Positions 17,570 to 28,213 of a stretch of 64,000 nt of DNA are shown one piece after another. The notes beneath the pieces were generated by a model that was given only the letters and a program-made list of their open reading frames with translations, searched no databases and was not told the DNA's origin. The position numbers were made by a program, and so were the translations under genes. Source of the stretch: Edaphochlamys debaryana (taxonomy: Eukaryota; Chlorophyta; Chlorophyceae; Chlamydomonadales). The stretch covers positions 310,001 to 374,000 of the forward strand of contig JAEHOE010000066.1 in the NCBI GenBank assembly GCA_016858145.1, given 5' to 3'. The first letter of the stretch is position 1, and every line of letters starts with the position of its first letter.

Positions 17570-18320
17570 AAAACAAGCACGAGGGGTTCGAATGGTTCCG
17601 GACGGCGTACTCACAGGTCCGGTGGTGCAGGGGTAATGCTGGTGCGGCGGGTGCACGCTCGCGCATCAGAAAGTGATGTAATGCAGTGCAGTGCACGATG
17701 CACGCTTGGCCCGGCAAGGTGGTTGGCTTGAAGGGCTCCGAGGAGGTCTGCTGTGGCTCCAGGCCCCAGAACTGCGGGGCAGGGCAGAGGGGTCCTTGGG
17801 AGTGTGTAACTCCGTGGGATCCGGTTGGGTGAGCAGCAAGCAGGGGCAGCGTGGTATGTTCTATGTAGCGGTTATTTCTTCCAGAGTTTGGGGATCTCGG
17901 TGGTTTCAGGCCTGTCCATCAGAGGCGGGTCCGCTTGGCTTCGCCCCCTTCTCTCCTGTCCATGTAATCCCTCTCAGAGATGAAAAAAAAAGCGTATATG
18001 GCTCTGGGCGGTTGAGGACGGGGGCATCACCTGCAGGCTCGTCAGGGCTGGTGCTCCACCACATGGGCTCCCCCAGAGCCGCTGCCCTCTCCTCCTGTCT
18101 GCGGAGGGCGCGCGCGAGGGGTCCTTGAGCGCTGGCTGCCCCCCTAGGCTCACCAGCTGCGGCCAGGGTGCAGAGGGCACCTGGGCAGGCCACGGTGGAC
18201 GGCGCTGCAGCGGCGTCGCAGACGTGACCCAGCCCCCTTATGTGTAACTGTTCAAGCGTCGCCGCCAACGACTCGACGACTGCTGGCGACGGCGGCCCTC
18301 AGGGTTAATGCAATGTGCAG

Positions 18321-18533
18321 CTAGCCGGGGCTAGCGGCCTCGTTGAATAGCCGCCTGCCCTCCTCGTCGAGCTGGCCCGGCGTCGTGAGGACCAAGACTA
18401 CGTGCCTCAGGAACTCGCTGGCCACAACGTGCACCAGCGTGCCCCATTTAACTAGCTGCTGGATTGCGTCACGGTAGCGGCCCTTGTGACACACCGCCTC
18501 CAGCGTGGTCTTCACAACGGAATTGGTCTTCAT
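18321..18533 (-). CDS. Small hypothetical ORF, 70 codons
   Basis: A single-exon frame starting MKTNSVVKTTLEAVCHKGRY and ending LFNEAASPG. Its amino-acid make-up is balanced (Val, Leu, Thr, His, Glu), unlike the Ala/Arg/Pro/Gly shadows typical of this GC-rich DNA, and that is the main reason to list it. No family is recognised. It lies convergent to LysRS and divergent from CUL1. A perfect 11-base-pair hairpin sits five bases upstream of its ATG. It could be a real small gene, an exon of a longer gene, or a relic. Confidence 0.35.
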   Translation of the reverse strand: MKTNSVVKTTLEAVCHKGRYRDAIQQLVKWGTLVHVVASEFLRHVVLVLTTPGQLDEEGRRLFNEAASPG

Positions 18534-19433
18534 GGCAGCTCCCGCGGGGCCTGTTGGTCCCCGCGGGAGTCTGTGGTGCTATGCGGACTGAAGTGTGAGT
18601 AGCAAACTATGCGGCGAGGTTCAAGCCGTGGTCCACCCATCCGGGATGATTAGTGCAGGGTATGCAGGGTACGGAAAGTCGCTGAGGAGCGGGACGGACC
18701 GTCCCCCCCACCTCAACTCCCGCTGGTAACTACGGTAAAGGGGCTTGTGTCGTCTGCTGACTGCCTCATGAAAGCTGCACCAGCTGGTTGGCTCGGGCCC
18801 GCGGCCGCCTTCGGACTGAACGGCGGTGCGCGGCCGCGCGGGGTCTGGCGGATGGCGCGAGAACATGCCTGCCCACGGACTGAACCGGCACGGTCCGGGC
18901 ACGGTCCGTCGATCGCGGTCTGAACGCATGCCAGGCGATGCCAGCAGGGGGCACCTGCTCGGGCCGTTCCATCCCGACGTCAGGGGCGCGGGGCCTGGCG
19001 GATGGCGCGGGACACGGGCCTGACCGCGGTCAGCTAGGGAGTCGTCCACTTCAGCACTTCAGCACACCCTAGTACCGGCATTGCAACTTCGCTATGCAAG
19101 TCTGCGGTGGACGGGGGGCCCGCGAAGACTCCCGCTAGCGGGCCCAGCCCAGCGCAATGCGGGCGAGATGGCCCGACCCCGCCAATCCCCGAGTCTTTGC
19201 TCTCGCCTCTTCACACGTCAACTAGGTGTGCTGCTCCTTAGACACCGCAGCACTCCTTTGTCCTAAGGAACGGTGGTGTAGATAGGACAGGCGCAACGTC
19301 TGCGTAGATTTGGCCAGACGCGCGCAGACCCCAGCGAAGCCTTGAAGGGCGGCTAAAGCAAAGCAAACTCCTTAGCAGCCTCGTTGTCCTGATTATGCCA
19401 CGGCGCTGAGCGCGGAGGAGCAAACTCGGGAGA
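18534..19433. other. Intergenic upstream of CUL1, 0.9 kb
   Basis: Promoter-side DNA of CUL1. It contains the hairpin at 18539-18569 and a near-direct repeat: gcgcggggtctggcggatgg at about 18836 and gcgcggggcctggcggatgg at about 18987. No gene is supported. Confidence 0.5.
18539..18569 (-). promoter_or_regulatory. Perfect inverted repeat (11-bp stem) upstream of the 70-codon ORF
   Basis: CTCCCGCGGGG (18539-18549) and CCCCGCGGGAG (18559-18569) pair perfectly around a 9-base loop. If transcribed with the minus-strand ORF, it would be a very stable 5' UTR hairpin next to the start codon. It could equally be an unrelated palindrome. Confidence 0.6.
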
Positions 19434-22400
19434 ATGGCGGACCGGAAGCCTATCGAGCTGGCGGAGGGATGGAGCTTCATGGAGGTATGCGCCTCGCGCC
19501 TCGCGCTGTGCCTGCGAGCGTCCCCAGGCTCAAGGGTTTCGCGGGATCTGCCTCGGGAATGCGCCCACAGAAAGGCATCCAGAAGCTCATCCGCCTGCTG
19601 GAGGGCGAGCCGGAGGACCAATTTAACGCGGAGCAGTACATGCACTTGTACACGTGAGTCGGCGCGGGGCCGGGAGGCAGGACCGCGACCCTGGTGCTGA
19701 GGGCGGGGGGGGGCCTGGGCTGCCTTCCTTAGGCCTCACCGCAGCACCCCTCTCACGCCTCAGGACCATCTACAACATGTGCACGCAAAAGCCCCCTCAC
19801 GACTACTCTGAGCAGCTGTACGGGAAGTACCGGGACGCATTTAACAAGTACATCAACGACAAGGTGGGGTGGGGTGGGGTGGGGTGGGGCGGGCCGGGCC
19901 TGGGCCCTCCGGGACCCACCTCCACTGCCACATCTCTCGGACCGCTCAAGCTGTGTGCGCTCCTGAGTCTCCATTATCCGTCGAGCAGCGCTATTATGAC
20001 GGCAATCTGGCTCATTGCGCAGGTGCTGCCGGCGCTCCGGGAGCACCGCGAGGAGGTGCTGCTCAAGGAGCTCTACTCGCGCTGGGGCAACCACAAGCTC
20101 ATGGTCCGGTGGCTGTCCCGCTTCTTCAACTACCTAGACCGGTGGGTAGGGACTTGTTTGCGTCATTGTGCCTCCCGGCGCCACCCCAGTCTTCCTGTCA
20201 AGACCTGCCCTGCCCCCTTCCAAAAGCACACAACGTGCACGGGCACCTAGGGCGCAAGCGAAATGGCAGGACGCTTGGGGCCGTCCAAGCAGCTTTCGGG
20301 GCATACTAGACGAGGGCAATGTGCTTCAGCACTGCAGCACGCGAAATCGAGCAGGCACGCTGAGACCTGGTGCTGACGGCCGCTGTTCATGTGCACCTCC
20401 GTCAGAACCCAAGGCCATGCGCTTGCTGACATAGGGACCCTCGCGGCCTTCACCAAGCCATCTCATGGCCGACCCAGATGCCTCGCATCCATGACAATGC
20501 CTCCTCAGCACGTGCACATATCCCAGGACTTGTATGCAACCACACACCCGCATGGCGTTCCCGTGTTCCCTCTCTCGGGTATTACCGCATGTTGACATCG
20601 GGCCCACTCCCCTCCTCCCCGCAGCTACTACGTGCTGAGGCACTCGCTGCACCCGCTCAAGGATGTGGGCCTGCTGTGCTTCAAGGGTGAGCACCTGCTC
20701 GGAGGGGAAGGGCCGAATGCAAGGGGGCTTGCAGCGGCGCGCGGGCGCGGGAGTGAAGGGCTTGGTACGGTGGGCTCCGGTGGTCCTTTAGGTGGGGGAC
20801 GGGACAGCGGCCTGCGCGTCAGCGGCTGCATCGCAACTGCCACGTGGGCCTGCGGCGACGGTCTCGCGCCGACCCACATCAACCGCCAACCGCAACCCAA
20901 CCGTGATCCACCCAACCGTTTTCCAACTGCCAGATCTGGTGTACGTCGAGATCAAGAAGCGCACCAAGGACGCGGTGCTGCTGCTGGTGGAGAAGGAGCG
21001 TGAGGGCGAGCTGATTGACCGCGCGCTGGTCAAGAACATCCTGGGCATCTTCATCGAGCTGGGCATGAGCAACATGGACTGCTACGAGAAGGACTTCGAG
21101 GTGGGTTGTGTGAAGGGGAGGGGGGTAGACGTGGGGTGGGGGTGCACAGGGGTACGGCGGGTTCGTTTTTGGGTTGTTGGGTGTGAAGCGCGAAGCGCAG
21201 GCAGCACATGTGCAGGAGCACTGACTGCCCCCCCCTCCCCTGACCAACCAACCGCAGGAGTACCTGCTGACGGAGACCTCGGCCTTCTACCGCCGCAAGG
21301 CCTCGGAGTGGATCGAGCAGGTGCGGAGCGGGCAGCAGAGTTGGGGCAGCAGGGACGGACGGGACAGCCCACGCGCTCGCCTCGTGGTTCTTTCCCTGGG
21401 GAACTTGCCCCAAGCCAACCCATGCCACACGCAATTCCTCGCAGCTCGACCCGTTCCACCCCGTCTCCCACCACCCACACCCACACCAGCCAACGCACGC
21501 CCCCTCCCTGCCCGCGCCGCCACCTTATCGTTTCCCCCCCCGAACGATACACCCTCCCCCCACCCTTCCACCACCCACACCCACACCACCCGACGTACCC
21601 CTGCCCCCAGGACTCGTGCCCCGACTACATGCTCAAGGCCGAGGAGTGCCTGCGCCTGGAGGAGGAGCGCGTGGAGAACTACCTGCACGCCTCCACCAAG
21701 GCCAAGCTGCTCAAGGAGGTGGAGAACGAGCTGCTGTCCAACTACGAGCAGCGCCTGCTCACCAAGGAGCACTCGGGCTGCGCGGCGCTGCTCAAGGACG
21801 ACAAGGTGGGGAGGGGAGGGTGTGTGGGGGGGGGATGGTGGGAGAGGAGATTGGGGGTTGGGGGGTAGGGCACGGTGGAAGGGGGGGGCGGGAGTCGGGT
21901 GGAGGTCGGGAGGAGTGGCAATGCTAGTACGTCGTGGAACCCTGCCGTCCTCGTCGTACTGTGCAGGCATGCTCCACAGGCCGCCCCCGACCCCATTCAT
22001 CCCTTCCCCTCTCCCCCCCCAGACCGAGGACCTGGCCCGCATGTACCGCCTCTTCCAGCGCATCCCCAAGGGCCTGGACCCTGTGGCGGACATCTTCAAG
22101 GAGCACGTGGACAACGAGGGCATGAAGCTGGTCAAGGAGGTGGGTGGAGGGAAGGGAGGAGGGGAAGGGGAGAGGAAGGGAGAGAGGAGGGGGCTGCCCG
22201 GACACATGGGAGACTCCTACCGGGGGGCTGATCGCCGGGGACGCGTGGCAGGATGCGTCCATCCCCCTCACACCCTTGTCCACGCACCCCTTCCCGTCGC
22301 ACCCGTCCTCGCCTCCCCTGGCGTAGGCGATCCCGCTCAGTTTCAACCACTCTCCTCCCCCTCCCCCCATACGCCCTTCCCCACACACCCCCTCCTTATC

Positions 22401-25400
22401 CCCTCCCCTCCCCCCCCAGGTCACCGAGGCCGTGGAGCTGGCCAAGGAGAAGCAGGCCAAGGCGGGCCCCAGCCGCGACACGGGCACCAGCGCGGAGCAG
22501 CAGTACGTGCGCGCCGTGATCGACCTGCACGACAAGTACCTGGCCTACGTCTCCACCTGCTTCTGCAACTCGTCGCTCTTCCACAAGTCGCTCAAGGAGG
22601 CGTTCGAGAACTTCGTCAACAAGAGCGTCGCGGGTGGGTTCGCGCGGGCGTTTGCGTGCGAGCTTGCTGGGTGTGTTTCGCGGTTGTGGCGGAAGCTGGT
22701 GTGCCCTCCGCCCTGGTGCTGATTCCACCCGCAACGCGTTCCCGTTCATTTCCTAACATCCCCACCACCCCACCACCCCACCGGCCCCCAGGCTCCTCCA
22801 GCGCTGAGCTCATGGCCTCGTTCTGCGACAATCTCCTCAAGAAGGTGGGGCCGGGGGGGCAGAGAGAACGGCGTGGACGGAGCCCAAGGGGGGGTCAAGG
22901 GGGGCAGGGCGGCGCGTGCACTGCGGTTGTGTCGCTTCCTTCTTCACCCGCCCTGCCCCCACCTACCCCTGACCCCCCCTCCCCTTCCCCTCCTCCCTCC
23001 CCCCCCTCCTCCCAGGGTGGCTCCGAGAAGCTGTCCGACGAGGCCATCGAGGAGACCCTGGAGAAGGTGGTCAAGCTGCTGGCATACGTCAGCGACAAGG
23101 ACATGTTCGCGGGTGCGTGCTTGCGCGCTTGCGAGTGGATGCTTTCGTGGTCTACGCAGCGAAGCGCCGGAGGGTAACGCGACCAGTCGCTTAGTCATGC
23201 AACTACCCGCCAACCGCCGCCCGCCGTCTTGACCTCCTCCGTGCAGAGTTCTACCGCAAGAAGCTGTCCCGGCGGCTGCTGCAGGACAAGTCGGCCTCGG
23301 ACGACCACGAGCGGTCGCTGCTGTCGCGCCTCAAGCAGCAGTGCGGCGCGCAGTTCACCAGCAAGGTGGGGGTTGCGGGCTGGGGCGGGCGGGAACGGGG
23401 GCGGTTGCATGACCCCCAGTGTTGTTCGGACTTCTTCTGTGTGTGTTCCGCTGCGTCCTTGGCGAGTACGCCTGGCCGCCCCGGTTTGCCATTGGCCGCC
23501 CAGTCTGAAAGCCTGCCTCTGTGTCGGTGCCCCCCCCCTGCAGATGGAGGGCATGGTGACAGACCTGCAGCTGGCCAAGGAGAAGCAGCAGCACTTCGAC
23601 GACTGGCTCAAGGTGGGGGTCCCTGCATGGGGCCTGCAGAGGCTGGGTGTGCGTGCAGGGGGCGTTGGGACTGTGGAGGCTGGGTGTGCGTGCAGGGGGC
23701 GTTGGGACTGTGGAGGGTGGGTGTGCGTGCAGGGGGCGTTGGGACTGTGGGGAACGGTGCTGTCGGGCTGGGGCAACAAGAAGGGAAGGGGAGCAAGCGG
23801 CGGGAGCGCTCTGAGGGTGTGAGTGCAGAGTGCGAGCGGGTCACGGGGGCTCGGGGTCGGGCGGGGCCCGGAAGCGAGCCGTTGGGGAGCGGCGGCAGTA
23901 ATCCGTTCGTCCACTGCCCGGCTTTCAAACGCCGCACCAGAGTCTACAAGAGTCCTGGCGCCCCGTGCGCCACCCGCGACCCAACACGTCCCGACTCAAC
24001 CCTCGACCAGCGCCCGCTGCCGTTACTGAAAACGGCTCTCGGCTTGCCGCACCCCCCCCGCAGGATAAGGGCAAGAAGCTGTCCATCGACCTGTCGGTCA
24101 CCGTGCTCACCACGGGCTTCTGGCCCACGTACAAGTCCATCGAGGTGGCGCTGCCCCGCGAGATGGTGGAGGGCGTCGAGGTGTACCGCTCGTACTACGA
24201 CTCGGACAGCAAGCACAGGTGCGTGCTGCGTACGGCACGTGCACCGTACTGCCACACATGTGTGCTCGTGCGCGGCTGTGGGGGTCGGGGGCTGGGGCTC
24301 AGGGGCGTGGGCGGTTGCACGGTGTGCTCAGCCCAGGGACTGGGGTGCGACAGACCCGCCGACCCGCGAACCCCGACTCCTGCCACCGCAGGAAGCTGAC
24401 GTGGATCTACACGCTCGGCACGGCGGTGCTGCGCGGCAACTTCGACTCCAAGCCCATCGAGATGCAGATGAACACGCTGCAGGTGGGTGCGCGCCGCGTG
24501 TCCTTGCACTTGGCTGCAAGTGGGCGGTCATGTGCGCCTGCGGCCCTGCTACCGTGCGTGCAGTTAGCAGGGATGGTCAGTATTTGCTGTAACAATATCT
24601 CTCGTGTGTCCGCAGGCCGCGCTGTGCATGCTGCTCAACGACGTGGACGAGCTGTCGTACAACGAGGTACGGCATGGGATCGGCTTCTTGTCTGCTCTGG
24701 GCCACCGGTCGTTACAGGCCCGCGCAATCAGCTCCTGGCGCTCCATCTCCCTGGCGCTTCACATAAGCTCATGAACCTCTCCTCGCCATCCCTCATCCCC
24801 ATCCTCCCTCCACCCCCTACCCCCTACCCCCTTGTCCCCTGACAGGTCCAGGAGCGCCTGCGCCTGCCCGATGACGACCTGCAGCGCCTGCTGCACTCGC
24901 TCGTGTGCGCCAAGTACAAGATCATCAAGAAGGAGCCCGACGGCAAGACCATCAGCAAGAGCGACAAGTTCAGGTGCGGACACGGCTGCGCGCAGGGCGT
25001 GAGCGGGGCGGGGAGGCGGGCCCGCACGCGCGGCCTGTACGCGCGGCCTGTAGCAGTGACTCACACGGTTGCACTCCCGCCTCTTGGTGCACCTCACACC
25101 ACCGTCATGCCGCCACCCCCACTGCACTCGCGTCCCCCGCAGCTTCAACAACCGCTTCACGGACAAGATGCGCCGCATCAAGATCCCGCTGCCGCCGCTG
25201 GACGAGAAGAAGAAGGTGAGCGGGAGCAGAGCCGGGGTCATGGCGTGCTGTGCCGGGGTCATGTACCGTTGCAGCATCGGCTTTGGCCCCCTTCTTTCTC
25301 GGCTCTTCTCAACCGCCCACCCCCCGCCCTTCCCCATCCTCCTCCTCCTCTCCACCCCTTCCCTCCCCCCAGGTGATGGAGGACGTGGACAAGGACCGCC

Positions 25401-25987
25401 GCTACGCCATCGACGCCGCCATCGTGCGCATCATGAAGAGCCGCAAGGTGCGGACCGAGCTCTTGGAACTCGAGGACGCACTGCCCCTGACCGCCTGGAT
25501 GCGCTGCGGGCACGGGGCCGCACGCGTGCCCTGCTCCCTCACCCCGGAGCCCCTCCCTCGCCCACCACTCCGACCACCACACCCACCCCCATCCCACCAC
25601 CCCTCCCCCTCCCCGCCTACGCAGGTGCTCCAGCACCAGACGCTGGTCATGGAGGTGATCCAGCAGCTGCAGCGCATGTTCAAGCCCGACCTCAAGCTCA
25701 TCAAGAAGCGCATCGAGGACCTCATCCAGCGCGAGTACCTGGAGCGCGACAAGGTGGGGAACAGGGAGGGGGCCGGCAGGGAGGAGGATGGGGCGCAGGT
25801 TAAGACGCGGGGCAGCAGGGGAAGGTGGAGCAGGGAGCGACGATCGGTGAGGCCGAGAGGCGGCCTAAGTGCCTAAGCTCCTGGAAGCGTGCAGCCTCTA
25901 GCGTCAGGCGACTCTAAAGCGCTGTGCATTTGCCAACCATCGCCAACATCGCAGGACAACCCGACCCTGTTCAAGTACCTCGCCTAA
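19434..25987 (+). CDS. CUL1: Cullin-1, scaffold of SCF ubiquitin ligases
   Basis: Exons: 19434-19484, 19571-19653, 19764-19863, 20023-20141, 20625-20686, 20934-21100, 21258-21320, 21611-21805, 22023-22139, 22420-22633, 22792-22844, 23016-23112, 23247-23365, 23544-23612, 24064-24218, 24392-24482, 24616-24666, 24846-24973, 25143-25215, 25373-25447, 25625-25753, 25955-25987. All phases agree; 747 residues, close to plant and animal CUL1. The N-terminal half is cullin repeats, which bind SKP1/F-box adaptors. The cullin-homology region holds [15 protein letters not shown] and [15 protein letters not shown], where RBX1 docks. The C-terminal winged helix carries the neddylation site [11 protein letters not shown], acceptor Lys about 691. 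It ends [16 protein letters not shown], like other CUL1 tails. CUL3/CUL4 fit less well because of this tail and the N-terminal [10 protein letters not shown]. It acts in nucleus and cytosol. The longest introns are 20142-20624 and 23613-24063. Confidence 0.97.
23643..23753 (+). repeat. 37-base tandem repeat, three copies, in a CUL1 intron
   Basis: The unit ctgggtgtgcgtgcaggggg cgttgggactgtggagg starts at 23643, 23680 and 23717 (first base differs in the last). Copies are nearly identical, so the expansion is recent. It lies in the intron 23613-24063. Confidence 0.92.
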
Positions 25988-26669
25988 AGCGCTCGCCACA
26001 GCGACGCAGCCAGCGGCCGGCAATGGCGGGATGGACGGGAGGCGGGGAGTTTTGGGGGCGGCACAGGGGGCATGTGGCCGGAGGGGAGGCCGCCTGCGGG
26101 CAGGGGACAAGGGGATGGACGAGGGACGGACGTGGCCGCGGTGGCATGCCTGGATGGCCGGCCGGGCGCGGGCAGGGGCGTACAGGCGCGGATGCGCATG
26201 CGTGTTTCCCGGACTGCAGGGTCAGGGCGGATGGGGCGGGGATGGGGTGGCATTCTGCCTCAGCTCATGGGATAGGGCGGGGGCGGGGGTTGGTTGGGTA
26301 TGCATTGCGCGGGCTACGGCCCGGGGCGAGGCACTGAATGCGGCAGGCTGTGCTGGGGTTGGGGTTGAGGCCTCGACGGCTCAGGGCTCGGAGCGTCGAG
26401 GGCGCTTCACGAAAGTGTCGTGGTGCGTTTGGGCCTGAGGGCGGCTCGGTGCCCTCGTACGCGTGTGTTGATGTTCGCCCCCAACGGGGAGGCGCGGCAT
26501 GAGAGGGTGCAGGTGGCACGTGTGTGCACGCTGGCCTCGATGTGACGGGCTAGCTCCAGAAATGCGGCAGGTCCGTCGCCCAACCTGATCCCGCCCGCAC
26601 ATGATGAGGCCTGAGACCGACCGGCTCGTACTTCTGACCTGGTGCGCAATCTGCGCATGAGTGCCGGCC

Positions 26670-26740
26670 GGGGGTTCTGTGCTCGCAGGGGCCGTGCAGC
26701 ATAGTCCGGACGACGACGGGGGATGCAGCTGAACGCGTCG
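26670..26740 (+). repeat. Dispersed repeat A, copy 2
   Basis: Same orientation as the copy at 3251-3326. ggttctgtgctcgcaggggc cgtgcagc is identical, then (a/g)t(a/g)gtccggacga and gggggatgca. It is the best-preserved pair of the family here. Confidence 0.75.
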
Positions 26741-26820
26741 ATGTAGCTGCTCATGTAGGCACTCAGGCTTCACGACACCCGTCACCTGCCCGTCATTGGT
26801 ACCGCGCCAGGGATGTTGTT

Positions 26821-26876
26821 GCACTTTGCTGGCCCTGCTTTTCGCGTAACCTCGTCTCCCGTTCCCCTTCCCCCTG
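26821..26876 (+). repeat. Dispersed repeat B, copy 2
   Basis: Matches 17523-17569 in three blocks (gcactttgctggcc, ttttcgcgt, gttccccttccccc), with about 10 extra bases between the last two. It lies only about 80 bases from repeat A copy 2. Confidence 0.65.
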
Positions 26877-28213
26877 CCCGTCAAGGCCGAACCGTACTTC
26901 GTGCACACCGCGCTCTAGTGCAGTGTTGACGTCGACGGACTGGTACAGAGGGGCCGGGACCCGGGAGACCGCATGCCGGCGGTACAGGTGCGCTTGCTGC
27001 GTGAGGCAGGCACGGTATGGCGCCTAAGAGAGTCTCGATTAGAGAGGCATGCTCTTGTGAAGCGCACAGGACCCCGGAGTCATTACAAATGTGCCCCGCC
27101 GTCTGCTTGCTCTTACTCAGGCCTGCGAAGGCTGTACAGCATCGGGCCGTCATGGATGGAGACAGGCGGCTTGGGTACGATATCCCCACCGTTGAGGGGG
27201 CGCAAAGAGATGCTGCATCGAACGAAGCTGTGTGATCAATGAACCCTTTCCGCCCCTGCTCAGCAACAAGCACTCTCAAAGGCTTGGCCTCGCCATCATT
27301 GCCACACACCGGTCCTTCATGGTATAGGTCTACGCATCCGGAATCCTTGTACGAACAGCTCCGGATCCCATTACGTTTGTGACATGCCCCACTGAATCCG
27401 CCTCAACCCATGATCGATGAGGCACTGGGGCCAGGCCCTTCCCGACAGGACCCCCCCCAACTGTGCCGCTACCAAAACCCCCCTTTAGAGATGGTATCCC
27501 ACATATCCCTTATGCAGGGCATTTCCTTGTATCAGCCGGACCACCCCCAGACCGGAGCACCATCCACCGTTCCCATCCCATCCTCCATCCACCGTTCCGT
27601 CCCACCCATATCGTCGAGCCGGGTCCTTCCTCCGTTCCCCAAGGGCCCCTCACCATCAGCCCTCACCACCAGCCCCTCAACAAGTTCAATCATGCTCTTG
27701 TAACCCACAGAATCGAAGCCAAGCCACAGCCATGATTGCAGGTCGCGTCCTAGAAAGCGGCCAAAGTAAACTTCCGATGAAGCCTGTCTGCGGAACGCGC
27801 GCCGCAGAGTGCATGCGTCCGCCCTCGTCCGCGCCACAGTAAAGGCATAGTTGCATCGCCGAACATACCGGTATCTCTCCCGCACGGTCGCCAGCCCCCA
27901 GCGCCCAACACACTCACCGAGTCACAATGGGCGAGGCAAACGCAATCCTGTGTCAACTGCGCCTCGCACTCACCCGGTTCCTACTCTTTAAGCTTTTCTT
28001 CCCGCCATCCCGCCATCGAAGCCTCACGACCAGCAGCTATGAAGGGCCGGGCCTGCTGCGTTGCCATAATGCGTTCCTTGTCTTGCTCCTCGGCCAATTG
28101 GTCATAGACATCCGTACGCCGCATCCCGCCGTGACCCACACGTGTATCCGTACTCCGCATCGTATCACGCCTCGCCCACGCATCGGCGTAAAGAGCTGAT
28201 GCTCATTTCGGTC

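Larger units (their letters stand above)
17235..18320. other. Intergenic 3' of LysRS, 1.1 kb
   Basis: It holds the LysRS 3' UTR and repeat B copy 1 (about 17523-17569). A TGTAA, the usual green-algal polyadenylation signal, lies at 17676-17680 (gatgtaatg); whether it is used is unknown. A minus-strand open frame at 17906-18268 has no domain and is not supported. Confidence 0.5.
25988..28213. other. Intergenic between convergent CUL1 and SBP gene, 2.2 kb
   Basis: It holds the 3' UTRs of both genes, repeat A copy 2 (about 26670-26740) and repeat B copy 2 (about 26821-26876). Near 27565-27610 a short direct repeat (ccatccaccgttcc) occurs. The open frames have no recognisable domains. Confidence 0.55.

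Noticed and set aside
17585..17660. tRNA-like string (ggggttcgaatggttccg and ggtggtgcaggggtaatgct)
   Set aside because: No acceptor stem or anticodon arm can be paired in either orientation.
17906..18268. A 120-codon minus-strand ORF downstream of LysRS
   Set aside because: Ala/Pro/Gly-rich composition, no domain, and no splice-compatible link to the 70-codon ORF that I could support.
19571..25987. CUL3 or CUL4 instead of CUL1
   Set aside because: The C-terminal tail FKYLA, the IVRIMKSRK neddylation context and the N-terminal SKP1-facing region fit CUL1 best, and no CUL4-type N-terminal extension is present.
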